NCBI GenBank assembly: GCA_023105745.1
Contig: JALGQZ010000001.1
Span: 45,346,082 to 45,410,081, forward strand
Source: Austropuccinia psidii
Taxonomy: Eukaryota > Basidiomycota > Pucciniomycetes > Pucciniales > Sphaerophragmiaceae
Direction of reading: 5' to 3'
DNA: 64,000 bases
Every line of letters starts with the position of its first letter. The stretch's first letter is position 1. Under the pieces are notes generated by a model. It was not told where the DNA came from and did not search any database. It worked only from the letters and a program-made list of their open reading frames with translations. This document shows positions 36,580 to 50,428 of this stretch, piece by piece. The position numbers were made by a program, and so were the translations under genes.

Positions 36580-38475
36580 ACTCCTGTAAGCTCTTCCTAT
36601 GGAGCTCTTTATAATACTACTATTCATGGAGAGTGCTATGACTTCTCTTATTAGAAATGAAATAAACAAGTAATCTATGGTTATTTCTTTAGATTTTTGA
36701 ATATTACTAGTAATAAGGAATCTTCTCCTCTAATAAATTGAAATGAGGTATTAATTATAAAAATTCTTATCAAAAATGACATTAATCTTTTTAAATTAAT
36801 GATAATCTTTTACATAAGTAATTATTTTCAATTTTTGAAGAGAAAATTTTAATTTAGAGGAAAATTTACATAATTAAAAAACACTCACAAAATCTCTTAA
36901 AAATAATTTATAATAGTGTTTTAATGGATTATTTGTGGATTAAAAAACCCAGAAGTAGATACAAGATCAGTAATGCAACAAATGTATTTACAGAACTATT
37001 GAGGATAGTAATACTTCTTTATTCAAGACCTTTATTATTAATTTTGAAGAGTTTGAATACTTTAGCATTACTTTAAAACTAGTATAGAGTATCAAATTGA
37101 TGATATACTGATTCATCTGATTAATAAGGATTAATATGGGAAAGAGAAGGAACAAAAGTGCTTCATCAAGGCCTAAAGGCCTTACATAGGCATGGAAATT
37201 ACTTAATCCAAATAAGAATATATGATAAATTGAATAATTTTCTATATATATAATCAAATTACTTTTTGTTGCATAATTTTAGCTTGATTACTCAATCATG
37301 TGATTTTGCATGGATACCAACCACTTTATGATTAAGAAACAATAATTTTACCCCTTTTAATATTATTTTACTTCATAATGTGCCTTTTTCCCCAACTGTA
37401 TCAATTTTATTGGGAATTTCAATAACAGTTTTATTTTGGTGTATTTTTGAAGATTCAGTATTTCACAAGGAATCATCAAAAATGGAATGTAGGTAGAGCC
37501 TTTAATGTATATTATGAACTCATAATTATTATTTTTTAGATTGACTAGAAAAATTTCTTTTTGTTCCTAAAATTATCAGTGATTCATTGAGAATTATATT
37601 TTTAATGAATTTTTCAAATTTTACCTGAGTTTCAACATAATTTAGGCTAATATTCAGATAAAAGATTGTTTCATGAGGTAATTCCATTAATACTAGTAAA
37701 AAGGGGGTTTAATTACTCTTTTTTTGATTATTAATTGAAAATAATTTATAATTTACTTTGCTTCAGGGGTAAGAGGGGCTCATTACCTCCTGCTAATGTC
37801 AAAGTATCAGGTTATCTACTATCATCTCATTATTTAATTGTATTTAGCTATAGTAACAAAATTACCAAAATTTCTTAATTAAATAGTCAATAAATTATCA
37901 GTAATAAATTCAACCTCTCAATATGGATAAGTGTTGGAGTACTCAGGATTTTGAATACCCTGGCTCTCCATTTTCTTTTTTCCCCCTTAGCTATGTTGAT
38001 GTTAAAATATTAATTCAGCCATAAGACTAATATCCATTATGGGCTTAGGGAATATTTATAATACAAAAACGTATATTCAAGTACTAAAAGTATTTATAAC
38101 ACTAATTTTAGTGTATATTTAATATGTGATTTTTCAGAATTCCATTTTTTTATGTTAAAATGCAAGAAAAATCACAATTTTTTTATGTGGTATTTAGAAT
38201 GAGATGTTGACTTATTTTCCATTATAAAGCCTCATAGATCTATTTTGTTTTTATGAACCTAAAGGCTCAATCATTGATGAAGTCTTGAGTAGAATCCAAG
38301 TCTGGCTTGAATGTATGGATTGACTTACATAAAAAAAACATTATTCATCCTTTTTTGTGAAAAATGATGAATTTTGAGCACTCACATGAACTATGATTTT
38401 TTCATATTCAGAGGGTTTCTTCAAGTTATTTTTGTCCCATTTAAGTAAGTAGAATATACCACAAGGCAAAAAATT
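36580..38475 (-). repeat. Strongly eroded LTR, subfamily II
   Basis: Blocks of the element B LTR can be recognised in order: the ATACTACTATTCATGGAG region near 36615 (B: ATATTACTATTAATCAAC), GATACCAACCACTTTATGATTAAG near 37312, GAAGATTCAGTATTTCACA near 37449, CTCATTACCTCCTGCTAATG near 37779, CCCTGGCTCTCC near 37959, and the AAGTAGAATATACCACAAGGC end near 38455. Overall identity is low. No body or duplication was found. Confidence 0.65.
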
Positions 38476-39105
38476 CTTAAAAGTAATAACTAAAAAAATT
38501 GGTTTTCATTTTATAATTAAATAAAAACTATAATTAAAGATAATATTAAGGATAAAAATGGACTACTAATATCTTATTTATTCAATATTTGATATTAAAC
38601 AAAAGAAATAATTGAATAAAGTAAAAAGGGCTTGCCTAAACTTTCCTTCCTTATTTTAATTTACTCATAATAAAATTTGAATGTTCATTATAATTAATTT
38701 TACTGAAATAATCACCATTAATTGGTATAAAAATCCTTACACCTGATTACTTCCATCAATTACCCTTCAAATAGCTACATGGGAATTTCATTAAATTCTT
38801 CTTCAAACTTGCTTTTCAGGTACAATTCTTAATTAAAATGAGTTAAAAAAAATCTTTACTTATATTAAATAATTATTTATTTCAAATAAATCAAGAATTT
38901 CAAAGAAAACATTACTGAATTTACCAGCTCAGAATTGAGTTTAATTATCAATTTTTAAAGAGAACTTTTATTATCAGATTATGAATTACACAGGTATCCT
39001 ATGTAATAGTTACTATTATTCAGGGACAATATTCTCAATATGACCGCCATGATACCTATCTCAAGCTGAAAATACTAAAAAGCTAATATATCCAAGATCT
39101 GATAT
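38476..39105. other. Stretch between two eroded LTRs, no gene
   Basis: AT-rich; no open frame or motif recognised. Confidence 0.5.
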
Positions 39106-40520
39106 TGTGAGCCTGTGGTATATGTATGATATTCCCATAAGGCCAAAAATAACTGTTTATACAGTTAATTTAGTCTTAAACAGACTGATCAATTGAAGTT
39201 AAAGCAGAGAATAGAAAAAAATAAGTATAAATATGTTTTGATAAAAAAATTAATGAACATTTTTTTATTTTTGTATTCTACACTAAAAATAACCTAGGGT
39301 AGACCTATAGGGTTTTATACCCAAAAATGAATATTTCTTATGTTATTAGAATATTTAAGAATCTCACAGTACAATTGATTCTTTTATAAAATTTTAAAAA
39401 AAATTGTTAAATCTGAGCTTAAATAAGCTTAAATTTGAAGTTTCATAAGGTTTATGCAAACTCACAAAAAGTTTAGTTAAAATTGATGTGTTTTGTATAT
39501 TTACTGAATTGGCTAAGAATTTTCCATACATAATGTAAAGCCTGTGTGAGCTCAAGTTAAAAGGGTTTGAGTTCATAGTATGGTTTTAAATAAATAAAAA
39601 AGAAAACTCCACACAGAAAGGTGGGAAAAGGAAAAAGACCAAATAGAGCTGGGGTGCCCAACGTTTGGGATCTGCAACAATTTGATGAAGGTTTTACACC
39701 TGTATTTGAGTATTTTAAACCTTATTTAAACATTAATATTAGACTTTGATCCAACATTAAATTTTAAATTGGTTTCATACCAATTTGGACAGGAATTTAA
39801 AGCTTCCAGAGGGTAAATCCCAATATGCAAGCTTGTACTTAAGGATTTGAGAAATTTCAAAGCTTAAATAAGCTCAAAACGTTAAATTTATAAGTTTTAA
39901 AACCTTATAAAACTTTAAGATTTGGTGTGTATTGCCATTTTACATGGAAAAATAGCAATAACTTCAAAAATTAATCAAAAGTTGAATTCTCAATGGATTT
40001 GTCTGAAAATTTCATGCAGCCTAAAATTTAGAATTATCTGTGTATAAATCAAATTTCAGGTATCTTTTTTAAGCAGTTTTAATTGGTGATTAGCCTAGAA
40101 ATTAACTTTTTTAATTATTATTAAAGAAAATTTAGGATTGCTTGGAAAATTAATTAAAAAATCAGTTTAAGATATTCTTTCTTGAAACTTTATTTTTAGG
40201 TTGTTCATGTGATGAAATTTAATATAAATAAGCTTAACTTATATTCAAACTTAAAATAATTAATCCAAAAGATGATAAAATCTACTTGTAGTTAGGAATA
40301 GCACTAGTAACTTTAAATTGGAATTAGAAATAAGCTACCTTAAGCCAAAAACCTTATTTATAAGAATGGTTTTGCATTTTTTACCTATGCTCACCCTATA
40401 TATCCACTATAAATCATGAGAGCTGTTTTTCATGCATAAAAAGAGCCTTCACATCACCTTTTCTGCCAACAACCAATTATCATTACAATCATATTAGACA
40501 TTTAAACAGGTAAAGTTTTA
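39106..40520 (+). repeat. Strongly eroded LTR, subfamily I
   Basis: It begins TGTGAGCC at 39106 and carries recognisable blocks of the element A LTR: CCATAAGGCC near 39136, AAATAAGCTTAAATT near 39421, and TTAGTTAAAATTGATGTGTT near 39473. The right end is not visible; 40520 is a guess. Confidence 0.45.
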
Positions 40521-43500
40521 TTAAATATAAAATCTGAATATTAAATCATTTCTTAATTATTTTATTCTTTATTAATATTGAAATTAAAGAATTTAAATCA
40601 TAGAAGTTAGATCATTGCTGTAATCACCCATAAGACATCTTATTATATAAAATTATTGTCTTGAATATCTTTTAAAATCCACAAATTCCTCTTAAAAACT
40701 GTCAAATATCATTTTCTATAATAAAAAGCTGTTTTATCTCTTAATATATTGACTTTTGGCATTTCTTTTAGCTTATAAACATTACTTAATATAATTACTG
40801 TTGTTTTTTGACTTGTTGTATTGAATGAATATTATAAGTTTTCTCTAAAATCCTATGTCTTTTTTATCTAGTATTAGTTTTTTTATATAGAATCTTTCTA
40901 TGAGATTTATCTCTTCCCAGTGTGTGTGATATTTATACTATTTATAAGTGGCTAAATATTATTATTTTCCACATATAATTGTCTTATTAACAGCTTTATA
41001 CATTCTTATTATTATAACTGTCAGTGACCATAATAATAATACAATAATTATTGAGATTTTTTTATAATTATTATAAATAATTGTATTAATTTGTGATTAT
41101 AATATTTAATTGTATTATATTTTCTACTGAGGAAAGTAATATTATCCTTGATATTTGCTACTATTATCAAGAGTTTCATGGACAAACCTTACAGAGATGG
41201 TAATCTCTAAACATAAATTCAGAAATATACTTTCAAATAACTATTTCACTATATTAAATGATATATTCTAGGATAATAAATTATAATAACTAGCTAATAT
41301 CTAATTTAAAAACAGCTCAATAGTGACCAATTCATCTTCTAGGAAATTTAATCTAAAATTTAATTATAGATCCTGTCTTCAGTCTTTGATAAAGACTTAT
41401 TATTTAGCTTGCCATGGCCTTATTACTTTCTCTTTGGTCACATGTATAAAAATATAACATGAAAAGAGATGAAATGAGTTTTTTAAAAAAGACTATCTAC
41501 AAGCTGTTTTATTGATTTTTCCCTAATACCATCTTTATATTAATGATTATTTTATCTATTTCTCTTATTACTAGAGTAGATATCCCTGACTCACTATTTG
41601 TTTCATAAAGGGCTCAATATTATGGGCTCCTGAGAAAAATGAATATTTTAAAAGAGAGGGGAAAATTAAGCTGTAATCTCAACAAGAGTTTTTATAATTA
41701 TATCTCTAGAATTTCTTTCTCTTTTGTGATATGAAATATGTCTTTTTATGTAAAATAATTTTCTCACTTGAATGGTCACCAGAAATTTATGTGGTGTCTC
41801 ATTCCTGTTTATGGGTTTTTTATCCTTGCTAGCCCTTTTTTTGGCTCAAAAATTTTCAAGAGATATGCCTTAATATTTTGTTTCAAGTACCATATTTAAT
41901 GTTATTTTTTGTATTTTCTTTTGATCTATCTGTGACTCACAGGGAAACACCTTTTATGAAGTATTGGGATTATGGTACCATGGGGTAAGCCTTTAGAATT
42001 CAATATATAATTTTGAAGATACATTAAAATTGGAAATGAGAACCCAAATTGGAGCCAATAGTTATGACTCTTTCCACAAGCCAGATATTCAGGAAAGGGC
42101 TATAGCTTTCAATCAAATACATATCACAGAAAAATTTCTAATAAGTACACTTTGATAATTACTTCATAATTAAGTGAGTCTTAATTATTTAATACATAGC
42201 TTTTAAGTATTTTAACTTGCTTTAAATAAATTCTGAATATACTCACTGAATAATGATATTTTTAATCTGGAATTAAGTTTTTATGTCTCTCGTTCTGCTT
42301 TAAAATATCTAATTTAGTCACAAAATTGTTATTAGTTTCCTTTTTATAGAAGTATTCAGTATATCATGTAGGATGAAAAGAGATCTAATTCATATGAGAA
42401 TATTGTAGTTAATGAATTCCTTTTTCGGAATAAGCTTTTGAAATATTTTATTTGAAATTTCTTATCCATATGAATACACCAAAACAATGAGCCGCTATAG
42501 ATTCTTCTAAATATATATCTCATAAATAATTTGTTCCTGTAATCTTTGAACCTTTCGTGTAATTACAAAAATTATCCTTCAGATTCAAAATGATTTTTTG
42601 TTATAATTTGGGTAAAGTAAAAACATTCTTTTGAGTTCTGTAAATTCCACCGCAAACCATTTTTTTGAAAGCATATAGCTGACAAAAGCTGTATTATATC
42701 TTTTTTGAGTAATTCTTAAGGGATATATTTAGGTTAAGTTAAAGTAAGAATCTCATTTTGTATTATTTGATGAATATTGTGAGAGAATATTATTACTAAA
42801 CCTATTCTCATATTTTGAATTAATTTTGCATGGTATATTAAATGAGAAAAACATTGGAAGTAAAATGGGAGTTAATTAGTTTTGAGTTTTTCAGTTATCC
42901 AATAAGGAAACATTCTAATTATGATGTTACTTTCCTTCTTGATATATTCAGCTATTCTTTTACAGATTCGCTAGTAGTATTCAAAATCTTGTATCTACAG
43001 CTATACAGTGAGCTCAATCAGTCTTCAAAAAGTATTCTATAATAAGATATAAGCTTGAATAATATCTTTGTTAAATCAAACCTAAAATATAATCATGTAG
43101 GCATAAGATATGATAATATGGCTGTCTGAAGATGAGATATGTTTATAAATGTATAGGTATGATATTCAATTTTAAAGAATGAATGAATTTAGAGATTCTT
43201 GCATTAACATTATTTACGTTATATTTTTATAGATAATATCAACAATTTTAGATTTACTCATGCTTGTATAGCTCCAAGATCACAAAAAGGATATTGATAA
43301 ATTTGATGAGTATTATCAATATTGTCCATAAATTAATTAAAAATGAAAAAAATGAAATCTTGATATTCTCTACTCATGTTCCAAAAAATTCATTATTTAT
43401 GGACTACCTGCTAGATACACCGATGGAAAGCTTCTTTATTTCTGAAAATTTGGTTCTAATAAATAATTTTGGGCTTGAACAGAGGAATTCACAAAAAGTT

Positions 43501-44289
43501 GGAAAATTATTTCCCCTTTCCTGAGATCATTATTCCTGTGTAGAGTTTTAATAACAAAATTTCTCCAGTAATTATTAATATTTCTTTGGATAATTATTTG
43601 ATCCTATTACTCTTTTATTTTATAATTTTTATGAACTTTTCATTCAAAATAGTCACCACAAAATTCTCTTTTACACTCTCAATATATTTTTCTGAAATAA
43701 GCTTTGATATGATAAGACTTCCAATTTCTGGCACAAATCTTTTTGTGATTACTTAATATAAGTACATTATATGTAAGAATACTTCCTATAGTGTAAATTT
43801 GAGAGATATTTTACCATCTTTTGGAAAACTACTGATTTTTGGTAGTATATCAAGATTTTATTTCACAATTTTTTCTTTAATATAGCTTCTAATATATCTT
43901 TGTCTAATCGAATTATTCACGTTCTGATAATCTTAATATCAGTATATATATATATATATTCATCATTATTATTTTATAAGACTTTTCTATAGCTCTGTAT
44001 GATACTTTCTTTTGATATTCTATCATTTAAATATAAATTTTTCTTAGTCATACTGAAATTATAGTCAAAATATCCATAGTTATTCATTTTCTATATAGTT
44101 CTATTTCCAAAAATGAAGCTTTCTGGAAATATAAAATTTTGAATCCAGTTTTCTATAACAATTTAATTTCAAAAGGCAATTTAAGCTGGTCCAAGAATCT
44201 ATTTAATTCTGAAATAATATAACACAGTGAGCTATGATAATTTCATCCTCATGTAAAAGAGTTAATTTAATTCCTACTGAGTATATATA
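40521..44289. other. AT-rich stretch without a recognised gene
   Basis: Only short frames are open (the longest about 86 codons, 43264-43524), with no recognisable motif. The texture suggests ancient eroded repeats. A short TA run lies at 43944-43959. Confidence 0.5.
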
Positions 44290-44530
44290 TCACTTTATAT
44301 GATTACAGCTTAATTTTCACCTCTCATCTAAAATATTCATTTTTCTCAGGAGCCCATGATATTGAGCCTTCTATTAACCAAATTTTCAGTCAGGGAGATC
44401 TAATCTAGTTGTAGAAATCAAAAAAAATTATATAAAATAATTATTAATATAAGAATGATATTAGGAAAAGATCAATACAAAAGCTTATAGATAGCCCTTT
44501 TATACAAGGTGATTTTATCTCCTTTCCTGA
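44290..44530 (+). repeat. Possible eroded LTR4 remnant
   Basis: TTAATTTTCACCTCTCATCTAAAA near 44310 and TTTTCAGTCAGGGAGATCTA near 44383 resemble 12123-12215 of LTR4 in the same order. This is similarity by eye only. Confidence 0.3.
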
Positions 44531-46887
44531 TTTTTTTTAAAATGTGAATAAAGGAAAATTAATCAGGACATGAAAATTTAAATCATAATTCTTCATTCAA
44601 AAATAAGTACAAAAGACATAATTAACTTTCCGATTAGATTGACTAGAAGATAAATTGGTAACCATTGAACTGTCTTTGACTTAGGTATTAGCTATTATTT
44701 CAATTTATTTTCCTAGAATATATGATTCAATAAGATAAAAGAGATATTTAAAAGTATATTTTTATCTCTGGATGTTGATTTAATTTTCTTGAAGATATTA
44801 TTACAGAAGATTTCCAATTCATACTTTTACTACAGCTTTCAACACTATATATAGTTCTATCTAGTTCCACAAATGAGTGAATCAAACAATTAATTTTTCA
44901 CAATGCTGTCTGCAAGACCTCAACAAAGGGAATTCCTGATGCAAAGGCTATTAAACTGGTTGAAAGACTGGTTAATACTATGAAGTTGTAGATCACATTC
45001 CACTATGTGACATAATTATAATATTGTTTTGAAGGGACACCAGATCTTTTATAATATTTTCAAGTCCCCTTTCTTAATAGCTTGATCTATTAATGTTTTA
45101 AGGCATAGTATTGAGCTCAAACATGATATATGATGTATTAGTTTCTTAGCAATTCAAAATAGAATTTACAATTATTTTTCTCACTTTTTTTCTGGGTTGT
45201 AATCAAGATTTAAGAGCAAATAGAAATAAACCTTCAAATTCTTGCATCTTATATTCTCTTCTCTTTAAGGAGAGGTTCTTCATAAAATTATTACTTGAGC
45301 AAAAGCTTCATTTTGAAAAATCAATTTATGATACTTTCAACTCAAAATATATTAGTATAATATAGTTCAACTTAATATTTTGATAATTAATTTAATTTCT
45401 ATGGTACCCTCTTTTTCTATTTCTTCAGCTAATATGTGCTTGTTTTTGAAAAAAAACCTGTCTTTATTCCAAAGAAATGATACAAAAAAGCAACTTCAAA
45501 AAAATATGAAATTCTATGGAGATATCTGGTTTCTTGAAAATCCTAGCTTTAAAGTAAAGTCCTCTAGACTATATTTTGACTTCATTCATCTCCATAAGTA
45601 GTTCAAATACTATCAGAAAATAATATTATTAATACTTACTAATATTTAATTATATTCCCCTCCAGTCTCAGCTGATTGTAATTAAGATTAAAATTTCCTC
45701 TTTCATTTCAAAAATTTTATCAAAACCATTATTTAAATTAATTTTGATTCATATAGTAGTAAATCTATTACTAATTTCCTATTCTACTCTATATTTTTAA
45801 ATACTAAAGATTACAGCTTGGGTACTTATTCCAATTCAAATACCAACAAATTATACAATACCATTAATTTTATTTAAATTGTCCATATAATTTTCTATCC
45901 TTTGAAAAAATCATTCTTTGCATCATAAACACCACTATTGACTCTATAAAGGGTTTTTTTACAATCTTTCATGTGACCATAAGTTTGAAATCATATTTTG
46001 GAGTATTTAAATGCGGATTTTCTATGGCTCTAATAGTTTTTTGCTGTATTATAAGTTCAAGCTTTAAGGTTTTCAAAATATATTCTGTTTTTTTATCTTT
46101 TATTCTTGAATATAAAGCACAATATGTATTCCCAATTCAAATGAAAAATAACTTTGATTTTTTTCCATTTGCATTTTTAGAGATATTTTTTCAAAAACTT
46201 AGGAATATTTATTTACAAATTCTTTCAAGTTATTTCTTATACAAATAGATATCTAAAACTTATAATTTATCTAGTAGATTAGTATTTTTTTATATTTATG
46301 CAATAATTTTAATATTATGTTACACATATTAAGGGATGTCAAATATATCAGATACTGAGTTAGAGATATTGGATATTCTTCTTCTCAACTCCTGCATTTA
46401 ATTTCTGGATTTTTTGAAATTCCATACACCCAGATTTATGATATTTAAAACATCAAAAAAACCATATTTTTAGAGACAAATCCTGAGTTTCCACACCTCA
46501 AATTCCAGCCTCATGTATACACATCAATCTAAAAAACTCACTAAGCACATTTCATTTTTTATAAGAAATAATCTGCTTCATAATTAGATACAACTTTCAT
46601 AATTTCCAGGAGAAAATTATCACCATCCGGTTTTTCACACTCATATTGTCTTCATCTAAATGCCAAAGACTTCAGAAATAATACCATTAATTTGTGAATT
46701 GAATCTTTTGAAGTATGTACTTGCAATTAAATATGATTCATAATCTAACCTATAAAATCAAATATCACTGTTACGACATCTCAGAACACAAAGTTACCTT
46801 AGGCCCCAAAAGATGATCCCCTCAGGAGATTTGGTTAACTTATCCAGTGAAAAACTTAAACAGCTATTCCATACTACACATGAATAA
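44531..46887. other. AT-rich stretch without a recognised gene
   Basis: No motif recognised. Short frames at 45380-45601 and 45973-46248 look like chance. Confidence 0.5.
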
Positions 46888-47575
46888 TTACATTGGTTGT
46901 TAATTATTATTCAAGATAACCAATTCCTAAACCTTCATCAAGATACAAGCATAATGATCCATCTATTCAACTGACTGTAGCATTTCCCCAATTAGGATCC
47001 AATGACAATGGGCAATCATGGGGTAATATTGGTATTCTATTTGGTGTTAGCCATTGAAAAGTTCTACTTTATACTCAAGGGATCATAAAGGCTTTGGTGA
47101 AGAGTGAAAAGGATTAGATAGCTTGGCTAACTTCCCAAAAGCAAAGAGAGATTTCTAAAGTAATGCAAGCAGAGGGATTCCCTAAATGGATTCAATTAAT
47201 TGATGGGAGTGTAATAGCTTTGTCTCAAAGTCCTCCAAAATAAGGGGAGGCATACTTTGACCAAAAGAATAGGCATTTTCCAAGCTTATTCAAACGATTT
47301 AGGTATTCCATGTTAATTTAGCTAGTTTTTGATGGAAATGAGTTCTTTATTGTACTTCATGTTGGATGTGCAGGCTCGCTTCATGATTTTAATTTATTTA
47401 GACACATTTTACTCTGAAAAATCCCAAGCATTTATATTTAAAAAATCAGTACCTCCTTGAAAATGCAATATATGCAAGCTCATACTGAATAATACCATCA
47501 TGTGAAGGTCAATCTTTGCATTCTGAAGACCATCAAAATTTCAAATCTACTCTTGGATAGGTCATTAGAGCACAT
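46888..47575 (+). pseudogene. PIF/Harbinger transposase pseudogene, cut by element C
   Basis: One frame reads the usual order of a Harbinger DDE transposase: a helix-turn-helix-like part (IQLTVAFPQLGSNDNG, then ILFGVSH), then GFPKWIQLIDGS with the first catalytic Asp at 47202, AYFDQKNRH, and GCAGSLHDFNLF with the second Asp at 47395. At least four in-frame stops interrupt it, and a frameshift follows near 47405. The last readable part (FKSTLG, then VIRAHC) fits the region just before the third acidic residue, and ends exactly at the LTR of element C. The C-terminal remainder should lie beyond the right end of C, outside the window. Terminal repeats of the transposon itself were not found. Confidence 0.82.
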
Positions 47576-49485
47576 TGTAGGATTTCACTATGAAACTGAT
47601 GACAATATTACTATTAATCAACAGTACTATGTCTGCTCTTATGAAATATAATAAGAAAATATTATAATAACCACAATTAAATAATTAAAGAATTATTTCT
47701 TTCACGTGTTAAACACTACTATTGACTTTAACAGTGAGCATTAATTGTCTACAAGAATCAATTACAAGAAGAATTTAATAATAAATACTTCTTTTATTAA
47801 AATAATAAAACTATTTTAATCTATAATTATCTTTTTCAAGAATAATGATAAAGATAATTCTTGAAGAAAACTAATTTTAGAGAAAAACTTTAACAATGGA
47901 AGATAAATGACTCACTAATACTCCAAAGAAATTATTGAAAGATATAAGTAGAGAAATTTGATGTAGAATTGTGGACTTAAGGGATAAAAATAATTTATAG
48001 CAGGATTACAACAATATATAGTTGGATTCTATGATTTCACGTCTTTCTGATTGATTCTGAAATAATTGAAACACTTAATAATAGTTTAACTAATACTTAC
48101 TTGTTTGTAACAACAATATAAATGGATAATAAGATTATTTGATATGGAAAAAACAGCAAGAGGAGGCCTCTTTTAAGTCAACAACAGCTCATAGAGGTGT
48201 TCCATGGAGCAAACCAAAAACCCAGTGAGTGATGAAACAATAAACCCTTTTGGGTTATTGATTGCATCACCTGTTGTCACGTAAGATTATCATAATTACT
48301 TAATTGATGCTTTTATGTGACTTCCAACCCAAATATGGTTAAGAATAAAAGGAGTAACATGTGTACATCTTTGTTTATTTCAAAACAATCATTGATTTCT
48401 CAAATTTATCAATGTTATTGGAAATCTCTTCACAGGCTGTAATTACTGTGAATTTTTGAAGATTCAGTGTTTCGCATAGAATAGTCAAAAATAGACTGTA
48501 AGGAAAACTTTCAATTTTACTAGTAAAACTATAGTTCTTTTTGATTGTACCATATATAGTACAGCTCTACACTGGTCCTTAAAATTTCAGAGAGATCCAT
48601 TAAGAATTGTATTTTTAATGAATTTTTGAAGTTTTTACCTCATATCTACATGGAATTGCAAATATCAGTTTTTAACTGGTTGCTATGAGGTAAATCAATG
48701 GATATAAGTCCAAAAAGGGCTTTAACTACTCTTTTAGGGTCTATCCATGGAAATTCATTAAGAATTGACATGGTTACAGGAGTCTAAGTAGCTCTTTACC
48801 TCCTTGGCACGTCAAAATAGCAGGTTATTTGCTATTTTCTTATTATTTACTGTAGTTGTAACATGGTAACCAAGTTCCCAAAGTGTTTTAGCTTACTAAT
48901 TGGGCCAAGATCAGCCATGAATCCAAGCTTTGGAGCTGTCCACATCTCTGAGGCCTCAGAAGTTGGGTACCCTGGCTGTCTTTGATGTCTTTTGTCCCCC
49001 TTGCTTATTTTTCACATCAAAATAAAAATTTAAGCTTCAAGTGAGATATCCACTATGGGTGTACCAAAAGTCCATGTAAGAATACCATGATATTAAGTTC
49101 CCAAAAAATGCATAACACTATTCTTAGTGTATATGTAACATGGGATTTCTCACATTCCCATTATTTTGGCGTGAAATTAAGAAAAACAAACATTTTCACG
49201 AATCTTTTATGTGGTATTGAAGTATTTTCCATATTACCACCTCCAAGAGTTAATTTGAGCTTATTCACTCTGTGGAGCTACCCAAGGTGCAATTTTGTGT
49301 AGAATGCAAATCTGGCCTTAAATCTTTGGATTTACTTACTCAAAAAAATGTTATTCATCTTTTCTGAAATCAAAAATGATGAATTTTGGATATATGCATG
49401 ACTTATGACTTATGCATAGTTCAGAATTCATTTTTAATATAGTTTTGGCCTATTTGGGTATGTAAAGTATACCTCAAGGCTCACA
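47576..49485 (-). repeat. 3' LTR of element C (subfamily II)
   Basis: Plus-strand ends TGTAGG and CTCACA; alignable throughout with the LTRs of B. It is preceded by CACAT (47571-47575), the candidate target duplication whose partner would lie outside the window. Confidence 0.9.
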
Positions 49486-49500
49486 TTCCCTCCCACCAAG
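49486..49500 (-). promoter_or_regulatory. Polypurine tract of element C
   Basis: On the minus strand TTGGTGGGAGGGAA directly precedes the LTR, the same position and sequence as in element B. Confidence 0.75.
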
Positions 49501-49633
49501 AAATAAAATTGTACTACAATTTTATTAATGGTATAAAGAAGAAAAAAAAGGCCCCAAAGGGTGCTAATGTCCACTGTCCAACCTCTTCACATTACTCAGA
49601 TCAAGTAGCTTAAAGCACATTTTATAGACATAT

Positions 49634-50428
49634 TCAGGCTTGTGGCCTTCTTTCATGTCTCAATCTTCTTAAGAGTTTATCTGAGTCAGGTATTTCTGAT
49701 TCTGCAAGCCATTCATCTTCATGTACTGGATTTCTATATCTGACAAGATATTCTCTTTGATTTTTACCCCTAAGTCTCCTTTCTTTAATGACTTTCTTTG
49801 TCTTATTGTCTTCATTCTGTTCCACTGGTGGTACAGTCAAAGGAGTTGGGTTCCTCAAAGGAAACAATTCTTTGTCAGCTGGTTGATAAGGGTTTATCAA
49901 GCTTACTGGAAAATTGGGGTGTTTATTTTCCAATTCACCACTTAATTCCACTTGAACTGCATTGGTTCCATGTGAGGCAACAATAAAAAAAGGTCCTACA
50001 TAAGAATCTTTAAGTTTCTTTGGGCCTTTGATATTATTAAAATTCAAGGTTGAAATTAGAACTAAGTCCCCTACTTTGAAGTCTGGTACTTTGTGACCCT
50101 TGTCCCACTTCTGTTTTGCATAGTCAAAAGCTTCATTCATACTTTGTTTTGCATGATGTTTCACTTTATCAAGAATTAACTTAAAGCTGGAAGCTGTAGG
50201 ATGAATGTCAATCAAGTCTTTCCTCGGTGTGTCAGCTGGGAGTCTTGGATTTCATCCTTTTTCTAACATAGCAGGAGTTTTACCTGTGGAAGAATGGACT
50301 GATGTCTTATATTCCAATTCTAATGCAGGTATAAGAGTGCACCAGTCATGGGTAAAGCCATCTGAGTATTTGAATTCTACTCCATAAGCACAGAATCTCC
50401 TGATAATGTCTTCTAAAGTTTGAATCAT
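49634..50428 (-). pseudogene. Integrase C-terminus and chromodomain-like tail of element C
   Basis: Minus-strand reading from 50428 starts in the integrase core (IQTLEDIIRRF, then THDWCTLIPALE). It meets one stop at 50252-50254, where B has Trp (KGWNPRLP), then is open for 193 codons (50215-49634). These hold the GPF module (DSYVGPFFIV) and the chromodomain-like tail (LRGKNQREYLVRY, then DEWLAESEIPDS). The right end is the insertion point of element B, so the upstream part continues at 60705. Confidence 0.88.
50424..50428. repeat. Target site duplication of element B, left copy (ATCAT)
   Basis: Identical to 60705-60709. Both lie immediately outside the TG...CA ends of the B LTRs. Five bases is the usual Ty3/Gypsy duplication length. 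Confidence 0.95.
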
